A stretch of DNA of 8,145 bases. Source: Chloroflexota bacterium. Its GTDB lineage: Bacteria > Chloroflexota > Limnocylindria > QHBO01. The DNA is taken from NCBI GenBank assembly GCA_019348395.1, contig JAHWJN010000055.1:1-8145 (forward strand), given 5' to 3'. Positions 1 through 6,054 of this stretch are shown in pieces (the stretch's first letter is position 1; each line of letters starts with the position of its first letter). The notes below the pieces were generated by a model. The model worked only from the letters and a program-made list of their open reading frames with translations, searched no databases and was not told the origin of the DNA. A program made the translations under genes and the position numbers.

Positions 1-1
1 G

Positions 2-385
2 TCGTCGAGCGCCGCGACCCTGGCCGGCTGGCTGGCGGAGCGATCCGAGGTCGAGCGCGTCCACTACCCAGGCCTCGACGGCCATCCGGCGGCGGAGCTT
101 GTCGAGCGGCAGATGCGCCTCCCCGGGGCGATGCTGAGCTTCGAGCTCCGCGGTGGAGAAGAATCGGCCCGGCGCTTCGCCGGGGCGACCACCCTGTTCA
201 CGCTGGCCGAGTCACTGGGTGCAGTCGAGTCGCTGATCGAGGTGCCGGCTCCCATGACCCACGCCTCCGTCGCGGATTCTCCGCTGGCGGTGCCGCCCTC
301 GCTCGTGCGGCTGAGTGTCGGAATCGAGGCGGTCGAGGACCTCCGCGCCGACCTCGAACGCGGGTTCGCCGCCCTGGCGCAGTGA
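2..385 (+). CDS. Trans-sulfuration PLP-dependent enzyme, C-terminal part (cystathionine gamma-synthase/beta-lyase/methionine gamma-lyase family)
   Basis: The 127 codons visible are the C-terminal third of a Cys/Met-metabolism PLP enzyme; the start, the PLP-binding lysine and the large domain lie outside the window. Family landmarks seen are VHYPGL followed by HP and ERQM near the left edge, GAMLSFEL, LAESLGAVESLIE, MTHAS, and the terminal LVRLSVGIE followed by EDLRADLE. In this family the arginine of LVRLSVG binds the substrate carboxylate. These enzymes are cytosolic tetramers that add, eliminate or replace groups at the gamma or beta carbon of homoserine esters, cystathionine or methionine. 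The visible part cannot separate synthase from lyase, so no symbol is given. The stop TGA overlaps the GTG start of the next gene, which implies co-transcription and coupled translation. Confidence 0.93.
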   Translation, partial: SSSAATLAGWLAERSEVERVHYPGLDGHPAAELVERQMRLPGAMLSFELRGGEESARRFAGATTLFTLAESLGAVESLIEVPAPMTHASVADSPLAVPPSLVRLSVGIEAVEDLRADLERGFAALAQ

Positions 386-909
386 CCGGCGAGCGTCTGG
401 ATGGCCCGGAGCGGGAGGACGGGCCGACCGAGTTCGTCGAGGACGACTCGGGCGAGCTCGTGGAGCGCCTGTCCGGCGGGACGGCGACGCTGCTCCTCAT
501 CTGGCTCATCGGGATCGGCGCGCTGTCGACGCTGCTGGCGACATGGCTGTTCGTCTGGGCCGTGTTGGGGTGGCGACTCGGCGTCGACGTCCTGTTCGGC
601 GGCTTCGGGATCTACACCTCGGTCGCCGGCGCCACCGGACCGTGCGTGCTGTGGCTCGCCGGCCGCGCCCAGGGCCACTCGCTCGCCTGGTTCCTGCTCA
701 CCAGCGCCAAGATCGCGCTCGTGATGCTCGGCATGGTGCTGCTCACCATGCTCCTGCTGGTGCTGGTCATGGCGGGTGCCCTGCCGGGTCCCGGTGCGCT
801 GCTGGTCGGCGCCCTCACGGTCGTGCCGGTGCTGGTGCTCAGCGTCATCTGGGCGGTCGCCACCTGGGCCGCGGATCGCTGGATCGCGCGGGCTCGGGTC
901 ACTCCCTGA
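382..909 (+). CDS. Hypothetical four-helix integral membrane protein
   Basis: The product has 175 residues and I do not recognise its family. A polar, acidic N-terminus (residues 1-33, rich in Glu and Asp) is probably cytoplasmic. Four hydrophobic segments follow at about residues 35-63, 68-94, 104-134 and 139-164. The tail DRWIARARVTP is basic, as expected for a cytoplasmic end. There is no cleavable signal peptide and no catalytic motif. The GTG start overlaps the stop of the upstream PLP enzyme (GTGA) and no Shine-Dalgarno sequence is visible, so translation probably depends on coupling. The gene converges on the hydrolase gene of the opposite strand with one base between the stop codons, leaving no room for a dedicated terminator. 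An alternative start further in would cut into the acidic leader. The membrane topology is a sequence reading only, and the function is unknown. Confidence 0.75.
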   Translation: MTGERLDGPEREDGPTEFVEDDSGELVERLSGGTATLLLIWLIGIGALSTLLATWLFVWAVLGWRLGVDVLFGGFGIYTSVAGATGPCVLWLAGRAQGHSLAWFLLTSAKIALVMLGMVLLTMLLLVLVMAGALPGPGALLVGALTVVPVLVLSVIWAVATWAADRWIARARVTP

Positions 910-910
910 G

Positions 911-1675
911 TCAGACCTCGTAGCTCCGGTTCGGCTCGGCGACCTCGACGCTTCCCTCGAAGGCCGCGGCAGCGTCGCGCCGCGCCCACTCGCCGCCGTC
1001 GTCGATCGGGAGGTGGGTGAGCAGGAGGCGCTTCGCGCCGGCACGCGTCGCCGTCTCCCCGGCCTCCGCGGGCAGAAGATGGCCACGTTGCTCCGGGGGC
1101 TGCGCATCCTCGTCGAGCGTCCGCAGCGTGGCTTCGCTGAGCAGCAGGTCGGCGCCGTCAGCCAAATCGTCGAGGCCGCCGCACGGCGCGGTGTCGGCCG
1201 TGTAGGCGAGGCGGCGTCCGTCGGCCTCCATTCGGAACCCCCAGCAGGGGATGAAGTGGACGGTCTCGATCGGCCGCATGTCGAGGCCGCCGAATGTCAT
1301 CGACGAGGAGCCATCGTGCTCGGAGAGCCGGAAGGAATCCTCGAAGTGTCGGGCGTTGCCGACGCCCCTGGCGAGGTCCAGCAGCTGGTCCGCCGATCCC
1401 GGTGGCATGACGACTCGCAGGCGCTCGTGCCGCGGCCGGGCGCGCCACGGATACACGTAGCGCAGGGTGACGAGGTCGAGCATGTGGTCGGCGTGCATGT
1501 GGCTGACGACGACCGCGTCGAGCTCATCGGGATGGTGGCGGCGGAGCAGTTCCGCCACCACGCCGGGACCGATGTCGACCAGGACGCGGCTGCCGCCCCC
1601 CTCCACCAGGTAGCCGGCGCAGGCTTCGCCGGGGTTCGGCGAGGCGGGCGATCGCCCCAGGACGGTGAGCCGCAT
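911..1675 (-). CDS. Metallo-beta-lactamase-fold hydrolase (RNase Z-like / Rv1339-type phosphodiesterase family)
   Basis: The product has 254 residues. The metal-binding signature HMHADH is at residues 59-64, and further likely ligands are H140, D161 (in TADTAPC) and H221 (in LLLTH). G198-H199 before a repeated-Ala helix and E181-A182 also follow the RNase Z layout. The opening MRLTVLG, the DIGPG turn at 34-38 and the overall order resemble the small mycobacterial MBL phosphodiesterase Rv1339 (cAMP-cleaving), remembered from the family rather than aligned. A tRNA 3'-processing RNase Z is a less likely alternative, because the protein is short and lacks an evident exosite arm. I chose the ATG five bases after the citrate synthase stop. 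An upstream extension would run into gltA and looks like random sequence. It is the last gene of the mdh-gltA operon, has only a weak GAGC upstream, and probably relies on coupling. It is a cytosolic, two-metal hydrolase; the substrate is unknown. Confidence 0.88.
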   Translation of the reverse strand: MRLTVLGRSPASPNPGEACAGYLVEGGGSRVLVDIGPGVVAELLRRHHPDELDAVVVSHMHADHMLDLVTLRYVYPWRARPRHERLRVVMPPGSADQLLDLARGVGNARHFEDSFRLSEHDGSSSMTFGGLDMRPIETVHFIPCWGFRMEADGRRLAYTADTAPCGGLDDLADGADLLLSEATLRTLDEDAQPPEQRGHLLPAEAGETATRAGAKRLLLTHLPIDDGGEWARRDAAAAFEGSVEVAEPNRSYEV

Positions 1676-1680
1676 CGGGC

Positions 1681-2984
1681 TCAGCGCTGCTCGATCGGCA
1701 CGTAGTCGCGCGCCTGCGCCCCGGAGTACACCTGCCGCGGCCGCCCGATCTTCGTCTCGGGCGACTCGATCATCTCCTTCCATTGCGCGATCCAGCCGGG
1801 GAGCCGGCCGATGGCGAAGCAGTTGGTGAACATGTTCTTGGGGAAGCCGATGGCCCGGTAGATGAGGCCCGAGTAGAAGTCGACGTTCGGGTACAGCTTG
1901 CGGCTGATGAAGTAGTCGTCCGAGAGCGCGATCTCCTCGAGCCGCTGGGCCACGTCGAACAGCTCGTCGTCGGCGCCGGTGGCCTTCAGCACGCGTTCCG
2001 CGGCACGCTTGATGATGGTGGCGCGGGGGTCGTGGTTCTTGTAGACCCGGTGGCCGAAGCCGGGCAGGCGGAACGGGTCATCGGGGTCCTTCGCCTTGTC
2101 CACCCACTTCTTCACGTCGCCACCATCGGCGACGACGTTCTCGAGCGTGTTGATGACCGCCTCGTTGGCGCCGCCGTGAAGGGGCCCCCACAGCGCGCTG
2201 ATGCCGGCGCTGATCGAGGAGTACAGGTTGGCGTGCGTGCTGCCGACCAGTCGAACGGTCGAGGTCGATGCGTTCTGCTCGTGATCGGCGTGGAGGATGA
2301 GCAGCAGGTCCAGCGCTTCCGCGACCTGCGCGTTGACCTCGTACGCCTCCGAGGGCACGGCGAACATCATGTTGAGCAGGTTCGCCGCGTACCCGAGGTC
2401 GTTGCGCGGGTAGACGTAGGGCTGGCCGATGGCCTTCTTGAACGACCAGGCCGCCAGGGTGGGCAGCTTGGCGATGAGCCGGTTGATCGTGATCTCGACC
2501 GCGTCAGCGTCGAAGATCTCGTGCGAGTCGGGATAGAAGGTGCTCATCCCAACCGTGCCCGACGCGAGGACGGCCATCGGGTGGGCGTCGTGCGGGAACG
2601 AGTCGAAGAAGTGGCGCATCTCCTCGCGGATGAGCGTGTGATGTGTCACCTCGGTGACGAATCGATCCAGCTCTTCCCGCGTTGGAAGCTCGCCCCAGAT
2701 GAGCAGGTACGCGACCTCGAGGAAGGTCGACTGCTCGGCCAGCTGCTCGATCGGGTAGCCCCGGTAGCGCAGGATGCCCTGCTCGCCGTCGAGGAAGGTG
2801 ATCGCGCTGGTCGCCGCGCCGGTGTTGCCGTACCCGGGGTCGAGGGTGATGTAGCCCGTCTGGCTTCGCAGCTTCGCGATGTCGAGCGCGTCGTCACCCT
2901 CGGTGCCGCGGACGATCGGCAGCTCGACCGTCTCGCCGCCGATGTCGAGGTGGGCGACGTCGGCGCTCGCCGGCGAATCGGCGG

Positions 2985-2988
<4 letters not shown>
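1681..2988 (-). CDS. gltA: Citrate synthase
   Basis: The product has 435 residues, full length for a type II citrate synthase. It condenses oxaloacetate and acetyl-CoA to citrate at the entry of the TCA cycle in the cytosol. The N-terminal domain includes [13 protein letters not shown] (residues 73-85). Active-site motifs are HADHEQNAS (233-241), LHGGANE with catalytic H271, GFGHRVYK with H313, and PNVDFYSG with catalytic D370. The family ending [10 protein letters not shown] and RDYVP is intact. The ATG overlaps the malate dehydrogenase stop (ATGA), and the bases upstream of it carry no Shine-Dalgarno sequence, so translation is probably coupled to mdh. MDH makes the oxaloacetate that this enzyme consumes. 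A 2-methylcitrate synthase is possible in principle but there are no prp genes nearby. No residue looks missing. Confidence 0.97.
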
Positions 2989-3980
<992 letters not shown>

Positions 3981-3983
3981 CGG

Positions 3984-3989
3984 TCTCCT
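3984..3989 (-). promoter_or_regulatory. Ribosome binding site of mdh
   Basis: On the minus strand AGGAGA lies three bases before the mdh ATG (CAGGAG with four). It is the only convincing Shine-Dalgarno sequence among the minus-strand genes here and supports the chosen start. Confidence 0.65.
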
Positions 3990-4008
3990 GTCGTTGAGGC
4001 TGCGCCCG

Positions 4009-4014
4009 AGTGTA
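4009..4014 (-). promoter_or_regulatory. Candidate -10 element of the mdh-gltA operon
   Basis: TACACT on the minus strand fits TAnnnT and lies 28 bases before the mdh ATG, giving a leader of about 20 nt that includes the AGGAGA ribosome binding site. No good -35 hexamer is found 16-18 bases upstream (the bases are GC-rich), so the call is weak. Confidence 0.3.
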
Positions 4015-4027
4015 GCGCAGGACCCGT

Positions 4028-4062
4028 GCCGCCGGCCCGCGCAGGGACCGGGCTCGGGCGGC
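4028..4062 (-). terminator. GC-rich hairpin between the NUDIX gene and mdh
   Basis: GCCGCC (4028-4033) pairs with GGCGGC (4057-4062), and GCCCG (4035-4039) pairs with CGGGC (4049-4053), with a small internal bulge and a 9-nt loop. It starts 13 bases after the NUDIX stop, where a terminator would be expected. No U-tract follows on the minus strand, so it could be a U-less terminator, a processing stem, or a chance product of the base composition. Confidence 0.3.
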
Positions 4063-4074
4063 GTTCCGCTGCCG

Positions 4075-4581
4075 TCAGCCGCCCTCGCCTCCGGCCCAGT
4101 CCGACAGCGCCCGGGCCATGGACGGGAAGGCGATCCGCGGCAGCCAGGAGCTGACCTGCGCGCGAGCTACCCAGGTGTGCTCGCTCGACTCGAAGTCGAG
4201 ACGCACTTCGGCGGTCGGGTCGACCGGCCGGGCCCGGAAGACCGCGTTCACGGCGTTGGCTGCCGGCGAGTGGTACACGCCGGCGAGGCCGGTCAACTCG
4301 ACCTCGAGCCCGGACTCCTCGCGCGCTTCGCGACGGGCCGCCGACTCGAACGACTCGTGCGGGTCGAGGTAGCCGGCGGGCAGGTCCCAGCCGCCGAGAC
4401 CGGGCTCCACCGCACGCCGCAGCAGCAGCACCTCCGGATCGCCCCGGGCGGATCGCCGCTCGAGCAGCACGGCCGCCGCGGGCCGCGGGTTGGCGTACCA
4501 CCGCCAGGCACATCGGTCGCACACGAGCGGCTGCTCGTCATCGGCGGCACAGTGCGGGCAGACGGGGACGGCGGTCGACAC
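4075..4581 (-). CDS. NUDIX hydrolase with N-terminal zinc ribbon
   Basis: The product has 168 residues. A zinc ribbon is formed by C8-x2-C11 and C21-x2-C24, followed by [12 protein letters not shown], the usual join to the NUDIX fold. The NUDIX box is complete at residues 70-92: G70, E76, R84-E85, E88-E89 and G91, matching Gx5Ex7REUxEExGU; the glutamates bind Mg2+. Such proteins cleave nucleoside diphosphates linked to another group (ADP-ribose, NADH, sugar nucleotides or damaged nucleotides). The zinc ribbon recalls NudC, but the protein is shorter and lacks the NudC N-terminal domain, so the substrate is open. The start is GTG; an extended -10 sequence ends seven bases upstream, so the mRNA probably begins at the start codon itself. 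It is 29 bp downstream of arsC and may also be read from the arsC promoter. Confidence 0.93.
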   Translation of the reverse strand: MSTAVPVCPHCAADDEQPLVCDRCAWRWYANPRPAAAVLLERRSARGDPEVLLLRRAVEPGLGGWDLPAGYLDPHESFESAARREAREESGLEVELTGLAGVYHSPAANAVNAVFRARPVDPTAEVRLDFESSEHTWVARAQVSSWLPRIAFPSMARALSDWAGGEGG

Positions 4582-4587
4582 GGCCGC

Positions 4588-4596
4588 AGCGTAGCA
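4588..4596 (-). promoter_or_regulatory. Extended -10 element placing the NUDIX gene start at +1
   Basis: The minus strand reads TGCTACGCT, an extended -10 (TGnTAnnnT), followed by exactly six bases and the GTG start. A CTGACG that could serve as a -35 lies 15 bases upstream (4609-4614) and overlaps the arsC stop. The geometry predicts a leaderless mRNA. Confidence 0.4.
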
Positions 4597-4610
4597 GTCG
4601 GTGAGGGGCG

Positions 4611-5051
4611 TCAGGCGCCGGTCACCGGTTCATCCGCCAGGAAGGACCGGACGCGGGCCGCGAGGTCGTCGCGAGCCGCGCGGAACGCCGCCAAACGGGC
4701 CTCCTCGCCACCGTCGGTGCGGGAGGGGTCCTCGACGCTCCAGTGCAGCTGACTGGCGACGCCGGGCAGCGTCGGACACGCGTCGCGCGCCTGGTCACAC
4801 ACGGTCACCAACCAGTCGAACCGCTCGCCGATGAATGGCTCGAGCGTCTTGCTGGAGTGCGTCGAGATGTCGATGCCGATCTCGCGCATGACCGTGATCG
4901 CCTCGGGGCGGACCTGCGTGGCCTGGGTGCCGGCGCTGAGGACCTCGTACCGGTCGCCGCCCCACGCGCGGAGCAGTCCCTCGGCCATCTGGCTTCGCGC
5001 GCTGTTGTGGGTGCAGACGAAGATCACTCGCAGTGATCGGTCGGTGCTCAT
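4611..5051 (-). CDS. arsC: Thioredoxin-coupled arsenate reductase (low-molecular-weight phosphatase fold)
   Basis: The product has 146 residues. It reduces arsenate to arsenite in the cytosol so that it can be exported. The phosphatase-type anion loop is VCTHNSARSQMAEG, with nucleophile C13 and R19. C85 and C92 (in VTVCDQARDACP) complete the three-cysteine relay; the 72- and 7-residue spacings equal those of the thioredoxin-coupled ArsC of Staphylococcus aureus (C10, C82, C89). D108 in EDPS is the general acid. Plain low-molecular-weight tyrosine phosphatases lack the second and third Cys, so ArsC is preferred. No arsR, arsB or acr3 gene is in the window, so the gene stands alone apart from the NUDIX gene downstream. 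The ATG lies seven bases after a TAGCAT -10 element, suggesting a leaderless transcript. The upstream DNA carries DnaA-box-like and palindromic sequence. Confidence 0.93.
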   Translation of the reverse strand: MSTDRSLRVIFVCTHNSARSQMAEGLLRAWGGDRYEVLSAGTQATQVRPEAITVMREIGIDISTHSSKTLEPFIGERFDWLVTVCDQARDACPTLPGVASQLHWSVEDPSRTDGGEEARLAAFRAARDDLAARVRSFLADEPVTGA

Positions 5052-5057
5052 GCGCCG

Positions 5058-5063
5058 ATGCTA
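5058..5063 (-). promoter_or_regulatory. Candidate -10 element of arsC (leaderless)
   Basis: TAGCAT on the minus strand fits TAnnnT and ends six bases before the ATG, so +1 would be the A of the start codon. The two TTGAC-containing hexamers upstream are at spacings of 9 and 20 bases, neither ideal for a -35. Confidence 0.35.
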
Positions 5064-5073
5064 CCGGCCCCGT

Positions 5074-5089
5074 GTCAACGGAACGTCAA
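5074..5089 (-). repeat. TTGAC direct repeat upstream of arsC
   Basis: The minus strand carries TTGAC at 5089-5085 and again at 5078-5074, an 11-bp period (one helical turn). They sit just upstream of the arsC -10 and may be -35-like elements or half-sites for a regulator. Confidence 0.4.
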
Positions 5090-5099
5090 TGTCCACCGT

Positions 5100-5119
5100 T
5101 GTGGATAACTTGTGGACAA
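5100..5119 (-). promoter_or_regulatory. Paired DnaA boxes
   Basis: The complement of 5100-5108 is TTATCCACA, the perfect bacterial DnaA box. The complement of 5111-5119 is TTGTCCACA, one mismatch away. Both point the same way, 11 bp apart. Further poorer matches lie at 5142-5150 (CGTGGAGAA on the plus strand, two mismatches) and around 5090-5098 (three mismatches). The arrangement is typical of replication origins or of DnaA-controlled promoters. No dnaA, dnaN or other origin-linked gene is in the window, and there is no obvious AT-rich unwinding segment. Confidence 0.5.
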
Positions 5120-5121
5120 GT
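5108..5121. promoter_or_regulatory. 14-bp palindrome (possible operator)
   Basis: ACTTGT and ACAAGT are perfect inverted arms separated by GG. The dyad overlaps the second DnaA box. A dimeric repressor site 45-60 bp upstream of the arsC promoter is an alternative reading of the same bases. Confidence 0.35.
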
Positions 5122-5156
5122 CCGGTCAGGCGCACCAACTCCGTGGAGAAGGGGGA

Positions 5157-5186
5157 TTGCGCCGGCTGGCTCCGGGCCCATATGCT
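5157..5186 (+). promoter_or_regulatory. Candidate plus-strand promoter in the arsC-upp gap
   Basis: TTGCGC (5157-5162) and TATGCT (5181-5186) are separated by 18 bases and match the -35 and -10 consensus at key positions. Six bases after the -10 comes G5193, the first base of the 10-bp inverted repeat. No plus-strand gene follows (upp is on the other strand), so the expected product is a small RNA. Confidence 0.4.
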
Positions 5187-5192
5187 GCGGTC

Positions 5193-5258
5193 GTCCCGAA
5201 GGGGCAGCCAACGGCACCAGCGATTGCATCAACGGTCCAGCGGCGGTTCCTTCGGGAC
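5193..5258 (+). ncRNA. Candidate structured small RNA (unrecognised family)
   Basis: GTCCCGAAGG (5193-5202) and CCTTCGGGAC (5249-5258) form a perfect 10-bp closing stem around 46 nt. Inside are two copies of CAACGG followed by CCAGCG (5211-5222 with one extra base, and 5231-5242), about 20 nt apart. A promoter-like sequence ends so that +1 is the first base of the stem. A competing rod-like fold spans about 5148-5253: GCTGG 5165-5169 with CCAGC 5217-5221, GCC 5176-5178 with GGC 5213-5215, GCTGC 5184-5188 with GCAGC 5204-5208, and CGAA at the tip. The strand is inferred from the promoter only. No riboswitch, tRNA or ribozyme family is recognised. Confidence 0.3.
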
Positions 5259-5277
5259 ATTTCGTGTGCTCGGGCCA

Positions 5278-5296
5278 CGGACGTGACGTTCGTCCG
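5278..5296. terminator. Hairpin after upp, U-less
   Basis: CGGACG (5278-5283) and CGTCCG (5291-5296) form a 6-bp stem with a 7-nt loop, 13 bases past the upp stop codon on the minus strand. It could end upp, or the plus-strand RNA if that exists. No T-run follows in either direction, so it is only a weak terminator candidate. Confidence 0.3.
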
Positions 5297-5309
5297 CCGC
5301 CGGGGCCGG

Positions 5310-6035
5310 TCAGCCGCCGAGCTCACGCTGGAGGCGCCGAACCACCTCTGCGGTCTCGTCGGCCGGCCCGCGCCCGGGCTCCGAGGCGGGGCCGGCAAAG
5401 GTGCCGAACTGCCGGTCGCCGGCGTCGCCCAGGCCGGGAACGATGTAGCCACGCTCGTTGAGATGCGAGTCGAGCGCCGCCACGTGGATGTCGACATCCG
5501 GGTGCGCCGCCGACAGCGTTGCCACGCCCTCCGGCGCGGCAATCAGGCTGACCTGCTTCACCCGAGCCGCGCCCCACTGCTTGAGGATGTCGACCGTGGC
5601 CGCCGCCGAGCCACCGGTCGCGAGCATCGGATCCAGGATGAGGCAGACCTGGACGGTGGCCGCGTCCGGGAGCTTGTTGTAGTACTCGACCGGCTTCAGG
5701 GTGCGCTCGTCGCGGTACAGGCCGATGTGCCATACCTCGGCGGTCGGGAGCAGCTCCAGCATCGCGTCGACCATGCCGAGGCCGGCGCGGAGGATGGGGA
5801 TGAGCCCCACCTTCGGCTCGAGGCGGCGAGCCTCCATCGGCTCGAGCGGGGTCTCGATCGGCTCCGGACGGGTGGCGAGGTCGGCCATCGCCTCGTAGCC
5901 GAGCAGCCAGGTCAGCTCGCGCACCAGCTCACGGAACTTCTTCGGTTCGGTCGTCCGGTCACGGAGGATCGCGAGCTTGTGCACGATGAGCGGGTGCTGG
6001 CTGACGTGCAGCGTCCGTGGCGTCTGGCTCGACAT
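5310..6035 (-). CDS. upp: Uracil phosphoribosyltransferase
   Basis: The product has 241 residues. It makes UMP from uracil and PRPP (pyrimidine salvage) in the cytosol. Landmarks seen: [11 protein letters not shown] at 11-21, PILRAGLGM at 80-88, the PRPP loop [13 protein letters not shown] at 132-144 with D135 and G141-G142, and the uracil-binding [16 protein letters not shown] at 197-212. The family normally ends a residue or so after FGT. Here 29 further residues (213-241) follow, Gly/Pro-rich then charged, ending in a likely helix around [12 protein letters not shown]. The ATG is chosen because the N-terminus aligns with the family and a TATGAT -10 ends eight bases upstream, with no Shine-Dalgarno sequence, so translation is leaderless or nearly so. 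It is transcribed alone and diverges from the nucleotidyltransferase gene 19 bp away. Confidence 0.96.
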   Translation of the reverse strand: MSSQTPRTLHVSQHPLIVHKLAILRDRTTEPKKFRELVRELTWLLGYEAMADLATRPEPIETPLEPMEARRLEPKVGLIPILRAGLGMVDAMLELLPTAEVWHIGLYRDERTLKPVEYYNKLPDAATVQVCLILDPMLATGGSAAATVDILKQWGAARVKQVSLIAAPEGVATLSAAHPDVDIHVAALDSHLNERGYIVPGLGDAGDRQFGTFAGPASEPGRGPADETAEVVRRLQRELGG

Positions 6036-6042
6036 CGGAGCT

Positions 6043-6049
6043 GATCATA
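6043..6049. promoter_or_regulatory. Shared divergent -10 region of upp and the nucleotidyltransferase
   Basis: Only 19 bp separate the two start codons. The minus strand reads TATGAT (6049-6044), a 5/6 match to the -10 consensus, eight bases before the upp ATG. The plus strand reads GATCAT (6043-6048), a 4/6 match six bases before the other ATG. Both lie in the palindrome TGATCA. No good -35 is seen for upp. Confidence 0.45.
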
Positions 6050-6054
6050 GACCG

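Noticed and set aside
64..1107. 347-codon minus-strand open frame over the first two genes and the MBL gene end
   Set aside because: Crosses genes of both strands and gives an Arg/Glu/Gln-rich, low-complexity translation.
4611..5051. An ars resistance operon
   Set aside because: Only arsC is present; no arsR, arsB, acr3 or arsM is visible on either side.
5073..5078. Perfect TTGACA as the arsC -35
   Set aside because: It is only nine bases from the TAGCAT -10, too close for sigma-70-type recognition; no suitable -10 lies 16-18 bases downstream of it.
5148..5253. Bacterial SRP (4.5S) RNA
   Set aside because: The bases around 5189-5215 recall the E. coli 4.5S apex (GUCC, GAAGG, GCAGCCAA, GGCA) within a rod-like fold of about 106 nt. 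The nearly invariant symmetric loop (CAGG opposite AGCA) is shortened on both sides and the GGAA loop is CGAA. A cmsearch hit to the bacterial SRP model would reverse this.
5112..6044. 310-codon plus-strand open frame over upp
   Set aside because: Antisense of upp; no motif and no ribosome binding site.
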